Shown here one piece after another: positions 1 to 8,221 of a DNA stretch of 24,503 nt (within the stretch, counting starts at the first letter, position 1; the number at the start of each line of letters is the position of its first letter). Location of the stretch: positions 1 through 24,503 of IMG/VR virus record IMGVR_UViG_3300037070_001930; one strand, given 5' to 3'. The DNA is from a virus. The notes under the pieces were generated by a model. That model saw nothing but the letters and a program-made list of their open reading frames with translations. It did not search any database and was not told the DNA's origin. A program made the position numbers and the translations under genes.

Positions 1-658
1 GGCCGAGCAGCGCATCGCGGATCGCGTTGAACTGCCCTTCCATCCCCACAGTCGCCTCGTTCACGTCGCCCAGGTGTCCGGTCGCCAACTCTCCCAGCGC
101 CTTCCCACGGTGGCCGCCGAAGAACAGGTTGCTCTTGTTCAGGACGCCCTCCGTCTGGCTGACGGTCTGATCGTACGCCCGCTTCATGTTCGCCAGCAAC
201 GAGAACGACGAGTTCGGGTCGTCGCTGATCGTGTTCACGAACGGGTCGTCAGCGCCAAGCAGCTTCGCCGCCAGCTCCTTCGATCCGAACCCGAGCAGCA
301 GGCGCTTCTGCTCCGCGAGGGCGGACGCCTTGTCCTTGTCCTCGTCGGAGTTGTAACCGAGCATGAACCGCTGGAGCCACGGGTCGGCCGAGTAGTCGAT
401 GGGCTTCGGCCCAGGCGGGGGAGGTGCCTGCACCGGAGCGGTCTGAGGAGTCGTGAAGCCGGGTTCGTTCCCGACCGACACCGGCGCACCCGCTACAGGA
501 TTTGTAGCTGGTCTGCTTTCCGGGAACTCGGTGGCAGGCTGAAAGCCCTCATACGGCGGTGCTGCCGGTGGGAGCGCAGCGGGCTTAGGAGCCGCAGGCT
601 TCGGCTTCGGAGCTACCGGGCTGTAGAACGAGTACTTGCTGTAGGTCGGGGCTGCCAC
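1..658 (-). CDS. Proline-rich virion-associated protein, partial (runs off left edge)
   Basis: A leftward open frame begins at a GTG at 658 and stays open to the window edge, giving about 219 codons of an incomplete protein. The first ~90 residues are very rich in proline and alanine (PKPKPAAPKPAA-type runs), as in a flexible linker. They are followed by a more ordinary helical-looking segment containing KRLLLGFGSKELAAKLLG and LFFGGHRGKALGELATGH. It starts 29 bases after the collar protein and is the last visible gene of the virion block, so a tail-tip or internal virion role is inferred. I do not recognise the family. The start is uncertain: GGGAGGG lies about 15 bases upstream and a weaker ATAGGG is closer. 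Codons end mostly in G or C, which supports real coding. Confidence 0.75.
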   Translation of the reverse strand, partial: MAAPTYSKYSFYSPVAPKPKPAAPKPAALPPAAPPYEGFQPATEFPESRPATNPVAGAPVSVGNEPGFTTPQTAPVQAPPPPGPKPIDYSADPWLQRFMLGYNSDEDKDKASALAEQKRLLLGFGSKELAAKLLGADDPFVNTISDDPNSSFSLLANMKRAYDQTVSQTEGVLNKSNLFFGGHRGKALGELATGHLGDVNEATVGMEGQFNAIRDALLG

Positions 659-687
659 GGCCCTATCATGCCCTCCCGACCGGACGT

Positions 688-1434
688 TTACGAGTGGACG
701 AACAGGTTTCCGGGGACCACGTATGAGGGTTGATCTGTCGCGGCGGTGCCACCCGGACCATACGCACCACCGCTGGCACCGAACTGAGGCTGGCCGAGAG
801 TGATGCCGGTGATCTGTCCGTTGGTCGCACCCAGGTATCCGGGGTAGTTGCCGTAAGGCGTTGTCGTGCCAGAGTACGCACCCTGGTTGCCTGCGTACAC
901 CACATCTGGCAATCCGTGTGAGTGGCCCGGATCGCTCATAGTCGTGTCAACCGTACGGCTGATCGTCGGGTTCGTGAGAACGCTGGTGTTGTGCTTCGGG
1001 CGGCGGGACGCGAGCGTTACTCCGTCGTTGTCACCGATAGCGTCAACGTCAGCGTGGGTGCCCTTCATCGTCAGGGCACGGCCACGCGCGTCCGGCAGGG
1101 TCGCACCGACGAGGGCGATCAGAGGCGCACCGACCGTCGCTGATCCGTCGCAGATGTACCAGGTGCCTCCTGCCGGGTCAGCATGATTGGCCGTCTGCGC
1201 GCTGATCTTGTAGTCGCCCGTCGTGAACTGAGCGGAGCCACCAACGGGCGTCCAGGTGGACCCGTCCGAGAACGACATGGCCCCGGTGTCGAGGGCGAAG
1301 TAGAAGCTGTTGGGGGTGATCATGTTCGCGGCAGGCCGAGCCGCTGCTGTCCCGAACGCGATGGGACGATCCATGCCCTCCTTGCCCATCGCACCCTGGA
1401 TGCCGCGGAGATCGTCTGCTGGATTGGCTGTCAC
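688..1434 (-). CDS. Tail collar-type fibre protein
   Basis: This 248-residue protein carries hallmarks of phage tail-collar domains. A segment around residues 88-110 reads GGTWYICDGS followed by a hydrophobic stretch and LPDARGRALTMKG, the pattern seen in short tail fibres and Tail_Collar-family receptor proteins. A later glycine/threonine-rich region contains DPGHSHGLPD, a histidine pair like the metal-binding H-x-H of some collar fibres, and the C-terminal part is Gly/Thr/Tyr-rich. It starts with GTG in a GTGA overlap with the stop of the upstream nozzle-like gene, so the two are probably translated together. The likely role is a receptor-contacting or collar fibre at the tail tip. The assignment rests on motif recognition only; receptor specificity cannot be read from the sequence. 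Confidence 0.75.
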   Translation of the reverse strand: MTANPADDLRGIQGAMGKEGMDRPIAFGTAAARPAANMITPNSFYFALDTGAMSFSDGSTWTPVGGSAQFTTGDYKISAQTANHADPAGGTWYICDGSATVGAPLIALVGATLPDARGRALTMKGTHADVDAIGDNDGVTLASRRPKHNTSVLTNPTISRTVDTTMSDPGHSHGLPDVVYAGNQGAYSGTTTPYGNYPGYLGATNGQITGITLGQPQFGASGGAYGPGGTAATDQPSYVVPGNLFVHS

Positions 1435-2930
1435 GCGCGGCCCAAGTTGATGTAGTCGAAGCGGATCGCGTTGATGTGAGTCTCAGACGTGAACCGGGTT
1501 ACCCCGGTCGGTGCCATCACGATCTGGTTCGACCCGGAGCCAGCCGACCTGATGTCCAAGGAGATTGCGCGCATCACACCAAGCGAGTGCAGCTCGGTGA
1601 AGCCAGGGTCCCCTGTCACAGTCAGGGCTGCGCGAGCCTCAGTGGTGGTGCTGAAGTCCTTGGCGACGGCGAACGTGGCCGCAGCCGACCAGCCGTCGAT
1701 GATGCAGCGCCGCACCCGCACCTTGTCGAGAGCGAACGGCAGCCACGGCGTCAGGTAGCGGGCGGAGACGTTCGTGCCGCCAGTGCCGTTGAACGCCGAC
1801 ACGTAGTCCTTGGTGGCGATGGAGAACGTCGTGACCTCCTGCTGCGTCTTCCACATGCGGAGCATCTTCGTGCCGCCGCTGTCGAGAATGTAGGCACCCG
1901 CGGTCTGAGCGCCACCCGTTGCCGGGGTCACCGTCACGTAGATGACACCGCGAGCGGTCCCACCGTCGTTCAGCGAGTGGACCCACCACCCCTCGGTTTC
2001 AGGCACGTACTCGTAGATGAACGGAGACACGCCGCCGCCGATGGACGAGCGGGTGAAGTAAACGCGGCCCCAGGCGAACCATGCGTGCCAGTTGCCAGAC
2101 GAAGCGAAGCCCGCGTTGTCAGCCCACAACGGGTCGATGGAGACGCTGATCAACCTCAAGCCGTCTTCGGTGACGACGTAGACACCCGAGCGATTGCAGA
2201 CGTAGATCACCCCGGCGTACGAGGTCATCGCGTCCCTGCCGCCTGCGCCGTGATAGCCATCGACGGTGGTGTACGCGCCGGTCTCGGAGTCGTTGATCCT
2301 GTAGACGGAGTTCGACTTCCAGACGAGCAGGCCGGTACGCCCCACCACGTCCATGCCGTTGCCTGAGCCGATCCCGATGTTCTCGGTGTCGTCCATCTCC
2401 CTGATGTCAACGAAATCGGTGGCGGTCGTCCAGGTGGCAGCGGTGCCTGCGTTCGACCAGTAGACGCGGACGCCTCCGTTGCCGGTCACCCACACCTTGT
2501 TCTGCCAAACCGCGAGCACGTTGCCGACGACGGCGGCGGTCTTCAGCGCGTAGGTGTCGCCTGTGACCGTGAACACCCCGTCGATTGTGTGTACACCAAC
2601 AACATCGTCCAGAAAATCTGCGAGGTACAGGTTGCCGCCGCCTGTGAAAGCGTGGACGAGAGTGCGGCTGACGAACGTATCGGAGGACACCAGGTACGAA
2701 TAGAGGCTGTCGCCCTCGAAGCTGTAGAGCCGGTTCTCCGATTCCGACCAGTAGATGTAGCTGCCGGTCGCGGTGAGAGGACCCATCGACTCAGCACCGA
2801 GGCGCTTCTGCACCCCGTTCCCGAATCCGGTCATGTTGATGGCGTCCTGTGTGAAGCCCTGCTGCAACTGGCCTGGGCCGCTGACCACATCGAGGCCGCG
2901 GTTGAAGACTTCCAGGAGAGCGGTCTCCAT
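1431..2930 (-). CDS. Tail nozzle / hub protein, beta-propeller-like
   Basis: This 499-residue protein is almost entirely short beta-strand-like segments, with repeated aromatic/glycine patterns such as NRLYSFEGDSLYSY, NKVWVTGNGGVRVYWSN and GVYVVTEDGLRLIS, as in a propeller. Its length and position, directly after the adaptor-like genes and before the collar fibre, match the short-tail nozzle or hub proteins of podoviruses (T7 gp12, P22 gp10 stabilisation protein). These extend the tail tube below the adaptor ring and hold packaged DNA. The ATG at 2930 overlaps the stop region of the preceding adaptor-like gene. The structural class is an inference from composition and gene order; another beta-propeller virion protein is the alternative. 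Confidence 0.7.
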   Translation of the reverse strand: METALLEVFNRGLDVVSGPGQLQQGFTQDAINMTGFGNGVQKRLGAESMGPLTATGSYIYWSESENRLYSFEGDSLYSYLVSSDTFVSRTLVHAFTGGGNLYLADFLDDVVGVHTIDGVFTVTGDTYALKTAAVVGNVLAVWQNKVWVTGNGGVRVYWSNAGTAATWTTATDFVDIREMDDTENIGIGSGNGMDVVGRTGLLVWKSNSVYRINDSETGAYTTVDGYHGAGGRDAMTSYAGVIYVCNRSGVYVVTEDGLRLISVSIDPLWADNAGFASSGNWHAWFAWGRVYFTRSSIGGGVSPFIYEYVPETEGWWVHSLNDGGTARGVIYVTVTPATGGAQTAGAYILDSGGTKMLRMWKTQQEVTTFSIATKDYVSAFNGTGGTNVSARYLTPWLPFALDKVRVRRCIIDGWSAAATFAVAKDFSTTTEARAALTVTGDPGFTELHSLGVMRAISLDIRSAGSGSNQIVMAPTGVTRFTSETHINAIRFDYINLGRA

Positions 2931-3583
2931 TACGCCCCCAGGTTGCTCATGCCCGCGTAGTTGAGCGGGAGCATCGGCTGCGCCACAGCTTCGATCATCG
3001 CCTTCAGGCCGATCTGGAACTCCTCCTCCAAGAGCTGCCCGGTCGCATCGTTCTCCAGCTTCAGCGAGGTGGCTGCGGCACCGACGACGAGCAGGTAGTG
3101 GAAGGCGTCGTTGAAGATCGGCACGTCAGCGTCCGCAGACATCAGCCCGGACGTGACGACGGAAGCGACGAGCCGCGCGATCTTCCGCTCGTACATGCAG
3201 GTGTAGGTGACGGTCGCGTTCGGCGTCGGCCCGAGGATGATCGAGAACTCGGACCCGCCTGCGACCGACCAGTGAGTGGGGGCAGCGTTCGCGGAGGCGC
3301 GAAACATGTTCTGGTGCATGATCGGGTCGATGTACTCCAGCGGATTCCCTGCGGTGTCCCACACCTGAAGGATCCGCTGCACGTCGGCGCTGACCGTTGC
3401 GACCGGAGCCGACTGCGACCCGGTGGTCACCGTCACGTTCGCGGTGAGCGGCAGCTTGAACGCCCACGGTGCCGCCCCCCAAATCATCTGGTAGCGGTGG
3501 TTGATCGACCTCTTGATGTACGTGCGCTGAGTCTCGTCGAAGCGGTAGGCGATCAGCTCGTCCTGGATTTCCTTGTAGGTCAA
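2930..3583 (-). CDS. Head-tail adaptor-like protein, paralogue 3
   Basis: This 217-residue protein starts at TTG (3583), chosen because TAGGAGGT lies just upstream with good spacing. An N-terminal helix is followed by RSINHRYQMIWGAAPWAF (residues 25-42). Then come beta-rich segments with LGPTP near residues 117-121 and a helical C-terminus. The same layout occurs in the two genes immediately upstream, so the three are paralogues. The architecture and the position between capsid and nozzle genes fit podovirus head-to-tail adaptor proteins (P22 gp4, T7 gp11 and SU10-type adaptors), which form a dodecameric ring under the portal. Family membership is inferred from architecture. Which of the three contacts the portal is unknown. 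Confidence 0.7.
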   Translation of the reverse strand: MTYKEIQDELIAYRFDETQRTYIKRSINHRYQMIWGAAPWAFKLPLTANVTVTTGSQSAPVATVSADVQRILQVWDTAGNPLEYIDPIMHQNMFRASANAAPTHWSVAGGSEFSIILGPTPNATVTYTCMYERKIARLVASVVTSGLMSADADVPIFNDAFHYLLVVGAAATSLKLENDATGQLLEEEFQIGLKAMIEAVAQPMLPLNYAGMSNLGA

Positions 3584-3591
3584 GAGACCTC

Positions 3592-4266
3592 CTAGGCCAT
3601 CGCGGGCGGACGATCAGCCCGACCGAACTCACCCCTGATCGGAGGGATGCCGAGGTCAGCGATCATGGCGGTGATCGTGTCGTCGCGCATCTGGCGCAGA
3701 GCGACACTGGACCCGGTGTCAGGAGCTTCACCACGGATCGCGCGACCGATCATGGCCGCTGCGTAAACGAGAACCATGTGGTGGCTTGCTTCCCACAGAG
3801 GCTGTGAGGTGTCCAGCACCATCGGCCCTGCCGTCACTGTTGAACCGTCAGCGAGGAAGTGGGCGAGGCGGCGCTTGTAGGCGATGCGGAAGTTGGAGTT
3901 ACCGGAAGGCGTTGGGCCGAGATAGACGATCCGGTTCTCCATCTTCCAGGCGATGGGCGTTCCGGTCGTGGCTGCGATCAGACCCGGCATGTAGATCATG
4001 TCGAAGATGTCCGGGTCGAGCGGCTCCAGGTAGTTGCCGGTGTTGTCGAAGATGCGGAGGCTGTCGCCGTAATCGGCTGGAAGCGCCGGGGTATCGTCGC
4101 CCGTGGTCACAGCCATCACGACCGGCCCGACCCGCTGGAACTCCCACTCGGCGGCGTTCCACACCCAGCCGTACGCGGAGTCCAACCACCGGCGCGCGTG
4201 AGCCACGTCCTGCCCAGGATCGAAGCCCTGGTTGAGAATCTCGGCTACAAGGGCGGCACGGTTCAT
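3592..4266 (-). CDS. Head-tail adaptor-like protein, paralogue 2
   Basis: This 224-residue protein shares the three-paralogue layout. An N-terminal helical segment is followed by RWLDSAYGWVWNAAEWEF (residues 26-43), a beta-rich middle with YLGPTP near residues 115-120, and a helical C-terminal region containing HHMVLVYAAAMIGRAI. The ATG at 4266 lacks a clear ribosome site, so translation may depend on the upstream gene, whose stop lies 32 bases away. The likely role is a head-tail connector or adaptor subunit, as for its neighbours. Relative to the other two copies it has a longer C-terminal tail (about 20 extra residues, rich in Arg/Pro/Gly), which may extend toward the next ring. Confidence 0.7.
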   Translation of the reverse strand: MNRAALVAEILNQGFDPGQDVAHARRWLDSAYGWVWNAAEWEFQRVGPVVMAVTTGDDTPALPADYGDSLRIFDNTGNYLEPLDPDIFDMIYMPGLIAATTGTPIAWKMENRIVYLGPTPSGNSNFRIAYKRRLAHFLADGSTVTAGPMVLDTSQPLWEASHHMVLVYAAAMIGRAIRGEAPDTGSSVALRQMRDDTITAMIADLGIPPIRGEFGRADRPPAMA

Positions 4267-4298
4267 CTGGTGGGAAGCATAGGGCTGCTACCGGACGA

Positions 4299-4904
4299 TC
4301 AGAGGTCGTCGCGGCCGTACTGACGAGGCGATCCGCGGTCGGGGGGCAGGAACTCCTGAACCATCGCGTCGTAGAGCATCTGGAACTCGGACTCGACCTG
4401 CATCCACTTCAGGTCCCCTTCCTCCCGCATCCCTGCGGAGAGGGCACCCGTGATCAGAATGTTGTGGTACTCGGACGGGATCAGAGGCGTGTCGGTGTTC
4501 GCCACCAGCGGCGTCATCCGAGACTCGTACGCGATCTTGAACGTGTACGCCCCGTCGGGTGTCGGGCCGAGATACACCTGGCTGTTGATCATCGTCCAGT
4601 TGGCGGGCACCCCGGTGTTCGGCTGGTTCGTGTAGAGATCGTCGAACTGGTCCGGCGTGAGGTAGAAGACCTCGGTGCCCGACTGGTTGTAGATCCGGTT
4701 CACGACCGTCACCCCGGTCGGCATCGTCGGAGTGCTGTCGCCCGCCGTCACCGTCAGGTTGGCGAGCGCGTTCTTCTTGAACGGCCACTCCTGCTGCGAC
4801 CACAACCAGGCGTACCGCTGGTTGATCCACCGCTTGATCGTCGGGAGCATGTCCGGCGACCAGCGCGCGAGGATGACCGCCTTCTGAATGTCGAGGAAGG
4901 TCAT
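4299..4904 (-). CDS. Head-tail adaptor-like protein, paralogue 1
   Basis: This 201-residue protein is the first of three tandem paralogues downstream of the capsid gene. It has an N-terminal helix, then RWINQRYAWLWSQQEWPF (residues 25-42), a beta-rich centre with YLGPTPDG near 111-118, and a helical C-terminus ending in charged residues. The ATG at 4904 overlaps the upstream stop (ATGA), indicating coupled translation. By position and architecture it resembles podovirus adaptor proteins that dock onto the portal. As the copy nearest the capsid gene it is a reasonable guess for the portal-contacting adaptor, but the sequence does not prove this. Confidence 0.72.
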   Translation of the reverse strand: MTFLDIQKAVILARWSPDMLPTIKRWINQRYAWLWSQQEWPFKKNALANLTVTAGDSTPTMPTGVTVVNRIYNQSGTEVFYLTPDQFDDLYTNQPNTGVPANWTMINSQVYLGPTPDGAYTFKIAYESRMTPLVANTDTPLIPSEYHNILITGALSAGMREEGDLKWMQVESEFQMLYDAMVQEFLPPDRGSPRQYGRDDL

Positions 4905-5365
4905 ACGTTGTGGCCCGCCCGCCGCTGCCTACGACGTGCCATCACCAGGCCAGGGCTGCGCGGGAGAACGATGTGAGACCGGAACGACCGGGCCTGCATC
5001 TCTGCGAAGCCACGGACGTGTTCCGAGAACTTCTCGCGCTGCTTCAGCTTGAAGGCTTCGTTCTGCGCGTGAACACGACGGCTGAGAGCAATCGGGTCGC
5101 GCTCCATCCGGGCCATCCGGTTCACGATCCCCGACGACAGCACCGGAATCGCCTCGTTCGTGTCCGGGTCGCGCCACTCGAAAACGCAGAGGGGAGGCTG
5201 GTCCCCGTCGAGCTGGCACATCACGCACCAGACCTCCTGGTTGTCGAGCGTCAACTGCTTCTCCAGGAACAACCTGGGGTCGATCTGCTGGAGGTCGCGC
5301 TGGACAGCGTTCTTGTCGCCAGCCTGCTCCACGATGGTGAGTGCGCCGTAGCGGTAGGACTGCAT
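4901..5365 (-). CDS. Conserved-looking protein of unknown function between capsid and adaptors
   Basis: A 154-residue frame starts at ATG 5365 (MQSYRYGALTIVEQAG). The open frame extends further upstream, but that part looks non-coding and would overlap the capsid gene. Visible features are a DLQQIDPRLFLEKQ segment, three cysteines near residues 47, 50 and 60 (the first two spaced CxxC, WCVMC), a central acidic WRDPDTNEAIPVLSSG stretch, a long charged helix, and a strongly basic C-terminus (MARRRQRRAGHNV). No convincing ribosome site precedes it, and a strong hairpin lies 32 bases upstream. It overlaps the next gene by four bases. Its place in the structural operon suggests a minor head or connector component; the basic tail could bind DNA. 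I do not recognise a named family. Confidence 0.75.
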   Translation of the reverse strand: MQSYRYGALTIVEQAGDKNAVQRDLQQIDPRLFLEKQLTLDNQEVWCVMCQLDGDQPPLCVFEWRDPDTNEAIPVLSSGIVNRMARMERDPIALSRRVHAQNEAFKLKQREKFSEHVRGFAEMQARSFRSHIVLPRSPGLVMARRRQRRAGHNV

Positions 5366-5396
5366 GTGTGGACTGTAACGGGGGCAGAAGACAGCA

Positions 5397-5430
5397 ACGC
5401 CCCCCCGGTGTGCGGCCAACGGGGGGGCGT
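5397..5430 (-). terminator. Strong GC hairpin downstream of the capsid gene
   Basis: A perfect 11-bp inverted repeat (ACGCCCCCCCG at 5397-5407 and its complement at 5420-5430) with a 12-base loop sits in the 86-base gap between the capsid stop and the next start. No T-run follows on the leftward strand, so it is either a U-tract-less, partial terminator or a stabilising/processing hairpin that raises capsid mRNA over downstream genes. Either role is an inference. Confidence 0.6.
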
Positions 5431-5451
5431 CGATGTTCTCGGCTAGGAGAC

Positions 5452-6720
5452 TTACGAGGCCTGGTTGAGCGCCCCGACCTCCACGGTGCCGTTGCAGATG
5501 TGGAACCCGAGCTGCAAGTACCACACCAGCCACGCCTCGACCGGAAGCGACCGGGAGAAGCGCCGGAACATGTTGCCGTCCAACTCGTCCCAATCCGGCC
5601 CGTCGTCCAGCGTGTAGAGGGTGTAGTCCTCCAACTGCACGCCCACGGAGGTCTTGATCTTCATGTCGTAGTCCGGGACGAGGAGCTTGTTGCGGTACTT
5701 CACGCCCGTCCAACCCGACTTGAGCTGACCATCCTCACCTGCCCAGCGAGCCTGAACCGTCAGCCCCTGGGTGTACTTGTCCACGACGGCCGGATCGGTC
5801 AGGTAGAAGTCCGGCGTCTTGCCCCGGATCTCGCTGACGAGCCGTTCCGCGGTGTCGAACACGGCGATGGACGGATCCACCGGAGTGGTCGAACCGTCAC
5901 GACCGTCGATGCCCTGCCAGATCTCCAGCGCGGCCTTGTCGAGGTTCTCGAAGGTGCCCGTACGAGCGGCAGCCTGACCGATTCCCTGAACGGCCTTGCC
6001 GTACGACCCCTGGATGTAGACACCATCCGTGGCGGAGGCGGTGGCGAACGACGTGTTCGTGTCGTCGATGTTCTTCACCGTGATCAGCCCGGTGGACTTC
6101 ACCCGGAGCGTGATCACGACCGGCTGCGTGTGGCCTGAGACACGAACGCCCGTGGTGCGGACGAGCGCGTCCACGACGCGGCCCACGTAGAACTGGTGCC
6201 AGTTTGCGTCGGTGCCGACGTTGATGGTCTGCGTTGCACCACCGGAGGCACCCACGTTGCCCTGGACTGCGCGAAGCAGGGCGGTCCCGCCCTGAGACGC
6301 GACATCGAAGCCGGTCATCATCTCGTTGATCACGCGACCGAACGCATCCTCGGCGCGCTCCAGCTTCGTCGGGAGAGCTTCGGCCCACACGTTCTCGTCA
6401 CCGACGGCCTGCTTCAGCACCTGGGACGACAACGTGATCGGCAGGCCAACGATCCCGGAGAGGATGCGGGCCTGCTCGACATCGACGTTGATCGTGTCGT
6501 TGAACGTCGAAGTCTCGGTCATTCCGCCTGCGCCCTGCTGCGGCGCTGCGAAGATCGGGACGGTGACGTGGCGACCACTCCACCGCTTCGGAGACTTGTC
6601 ACGCTTGATCTCCGAGAGCAGGACGGTCTTGAACTTCATGGCCTCTTGCAGAGGACCCTTGGCCTCCCGCATCAGCTCGGCCCACGAAGTCGTGGTATCT
6701 GGTCCTCTTACGTCTGCCAT
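5452..6720 (-). CDS. Major capsid protein (HK97-fold candidate)
   Basis: This 422-residue protein forms the head shell. The N-terminal helical region has a FKTVLLSEIKRDKSPKRW segment and then GRHVTVPIFAAPQQGAGGM, resembling the N-arm/E-loop of capsid proteins. An A-domain-like part follows, with a C-terminal region containing KYRNKLLVPDYDMK and a hydrophobic end (EAWLVWYLQLGF). The length is typical of HK97-fold coats without a fused protease. It lies directly after the scaffolding-like gene, the usual order. AAAGGAG is well placed before the ATG at 6720. An insertion-like, threonine-rich stretch around residues 160-240 may be a surface I-domain. Assignment is by context and general sequence character, and is fairly secure. 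Confidence 0.85.
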   Translation of the reverse strand: MADVRGPDTTTSWAELMREAKGPLQEAMKFKTVLLSEIKRDKSPKRWSGRHVTVPIFAAPQQGAGGMTETSTFNDTINVDVEQARILSGIVGLPITLSSQVLKQAVGDENVWAEALPTKLERAEDAFGRVINEMMTGFDVASQGGTALLRAVQGNVGASGGATQTINVGTDANWHQFYVGRVVDALVRTTGVRVSGHTQPVVITLRVKSTGLITVKNIDDTNTSFATASATDGVYIQGSYGKAVQGIGQAAARTGTFENLDKAALEIWQGIDGRDGSTTPVDPSIAVFDTAERLVSEIRGKTPDFYLTDPAVVDKYTQGLTVQARWAGEDGQLKSGWTGVKYRNKLLVPDYDMKIKTSVGVQLEDYTLYTLDDGPDWDELDGNMFRRFSRSLPVEAWLVWYLQLGFHICNGTVEVGALNQAS

Positions 6721-6755
6721 TCTGGTGCTCCTTTTACCTCACTCGTCGGACGACA

Positions 6756-7514
6756 TCAGCCGACCGGCATTGTCGAGCGGTTACGCCTCTCCAAGACGCG
6801 CTCGATTGCGGTGGCGTACTTCCCCGGCCCGGTGGGGATTTCCTCCCCTTCGTGTGCCGAGTTTCCAACGGGAGTCTCAAGAGGGGCACCTCCGAGTTCC
6901 CTGATCTCCTGCTCCACCTTCGCACGCTCTTCCGAGCGGATGCGCTGCTCGAAATCGCGGGTCATGGTGGCAGCCTGCTGAAGCGCCTGTGCAGGATCCA
7001 CACCTTCGTCGTTCAAGAACCCGGAACCGACCATGAAGGCCATGTCGTGGTCGAACGATCCGACCTCGCCTTCGATCCGGCCCAGCTCTGCCTTTGCCAG
7101 CTCCTCGCCCTTGTCGGACGAGATCATGCCCAGCAAACCCTGGTACGGCCCAAGCTGCTCGGCCAGGAGCGCCTGTGCTTCGGCCTGGATCATCCGCTTC
7201 ACGGACTCCGGGTCGAACGGGTCGTACTCCTCTGCGAAGTCAACCTGCGGCTCCTGCGGCTGGTTCGCCGCCTGCATCTGCTGAAGGTACGCGGCCAGAT
7301 TCGGGATCTGGCTGAGTGCCTCCTGCGCCTGATCCCACTGCTCCTGCGAAAGCGCGAACGCCTCCGGCTCGGGAGCGTCGGGTTCCGGTGCGTCCGGCTC
7401 TGACTCGGGCGGAGGCTCTTCCCCTTCGACCACTTCACCACCACGCATGATCGGAATGAGCCGACCTTCGTAGTAGGTGGCGAGGCCCGCAGCGATCAGA
7501 TCGTTTTCGTTCAT
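6756..7514 (-). CDS. Scaffolding protein candidate
   Basis: This 252-residue, acidic, Gln/Glu/Pro-rich protein lies immediately upstream of the capsid gene, the classic place for the capsid scaffold. It begins MNENDLIAAGLATYYEGRLI. A long acidic proline-rich linker follows (EPDAPEPDAPEPEAF), then helical Q/E-rich stretches likely to form coiled coils (ALSQIPNLAAYLQQMQAANQ; EQRIRSEERAKVEQEIREL), and a basic C-terminus (ERVLERRNRSTMP) that could bind the inner capsid wall electrostatically, as in P22 scaffold. Its ATG overlaps the upstream stop (TGATG) with an AGGAA ribosome site. Scaffolds diverge quickly in sequence, so this rests on composition and position. Confidence 0.75.
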   Translation of the reverse strand: MNENDLIAAGLATYYEGRLIPIMRGGEVVEGEEPPPESEPDAPEPDAPEPEAFALSQEQWDQAQEALSQIPNLAAYLQQMQAANQPQEPQVDFAEEYDPFDPESVKRMIQAEAQALLAEQLGPYQGLLGMISSDKGEELAKAELGRIEGEVGSFDHDMAFMVGSGFLNDEGVDPAQALQQAATMTRDFEQRIRSEERAKVEQEIRELGGAPLETPVGNSAHEGEEIPTGPGKYATAIERVLERRNRSTMPVG

Positions 7515-7849
7515 CAGATTCCTGCTCCGTATCTGGCGAGAACGCGAATGTTGACGGCCGACTGGTTGGTGCCGTTACCCGCCTCGGTGTTGATGGCGGT
7601 GAAGACCTGCAACTTCTTGTTCGTCTGGTCGTACACGACCTGCCGGTAGTCGGCAATGGTCGCGTCGTTGATCGCGCACAGCACGATGAAGAACACCGAC
7701 TGCGAAATCTTCGCGTACGCCGGGTCCACATCGGACGGCTCGAAAAGCTCTCCGCCAGTCGGGTACGACGAGTCGAACGTGATGTCCCCGATCCACTCGC
7801 GCTGGTTCCCGACCACGTTCTTCTTGACCGTGGTGACTGTCAGTGCCAT
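7514..7849 (-). CDS. Small beta-rich structural protein, possible capsid decoration
   Basis: A 111-residue protein starts MALTVTTVKKNVVGNQREW with GAGGAGCTGAG just upstream of the ATG at 7849. It is dominated by beta-strand-like segments (GDITFDSSYPTGGE; QVVYDQTNKKLQVFTAIN; SAVNIRVLARYGAGI). This type of small beta protein is common next to capsid genes, where it can act as a cement or decoration protein or as a minor head protein. It precedes the scaffold gene with a one-base overlap. The exact role is inferred from its neighbours; I see no catalytic motif. Confidence 0.75.
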   Translation of the reverse strand: MALTVTTVKKNVVGNQREWIGDITFDSSYPTGGELFEPSDVDPAYAKISQSVFFIVLCAINDATIADYRQVVYDQTNKKLQVFTAINTEAGNGTNQSAVNIRVLARYGAGI

Positions 7850-7858
7850 CTCAGCTCC

Positions 7859-8188
7859 TCAGGAGATTTCCTCGACCCAAAGGGCCGTGAGGGTTACACC
7901 GTTCGCCGCATGGCTCGACCGGAAGATCAGGTCCGAACCGATGCGGGGAACGAGCGGGAAGAATACGGGCATCGCGCCAACCGGGATCACCAACGAGTTG
8001 GTTGCGGAGGGTGTCGTGCCGTCGAAAACAACCCAGGCACCATCACCGGCAGTACCGGAAGCCTGGAGGTAGCAGCCCGTCGCAGACTTCGGCGGCGTGA
8101 GAGTTGCGCTCGTCGTGTTGTTGGCTGAAGTGGAACCAGCCTGCGAGTCCTCGCCGGATTTACGTTCTGCAAGCGCGTAACGAGCCAT
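7859..8188 (-). CDS. Small virion-type protein, possible head decoration
   Basis: This 109-residue protein has a polar Ser/Thr/Asn-rich N-terminal segment (SQAGSTSANNTTSATLTPP), then glycine and beta-strand-rich sequence ending in RSSHAANGVTLTALWVEEIS. Such small low-charge beta proteins commonly decorate capsids or form fibre bases. It sits between the 20-residue-repeat protein and another small structural gene, in the same leftward operon. The ribosome site before the ATG at 8188 is weak. No known family is recognised with confidence. Confidence 0.7.
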   Translation of the reverse strand: MARYALAERKSGEDSQAGSTSANNTTSATLTPPKSATGCYLQASGTAGDGAWVVFDGTTPSATNSLVIPVGAMPVFFPLVPRIGSDLIFRSSHAANGVTLTALWVEEIS

Positions 8189-8221
8189 ATGCCGACTAGT
8201 GTGGGGATGCGGTCGGACGGA

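Noticed and set aside
5341-6981. Rightward open frames opposite the capsid and scaffold genes
   Set aside because: Same shadow pattern as other antisense frames; no ribosome sites and no recognisable motifs, while the leftward genes are convincing.
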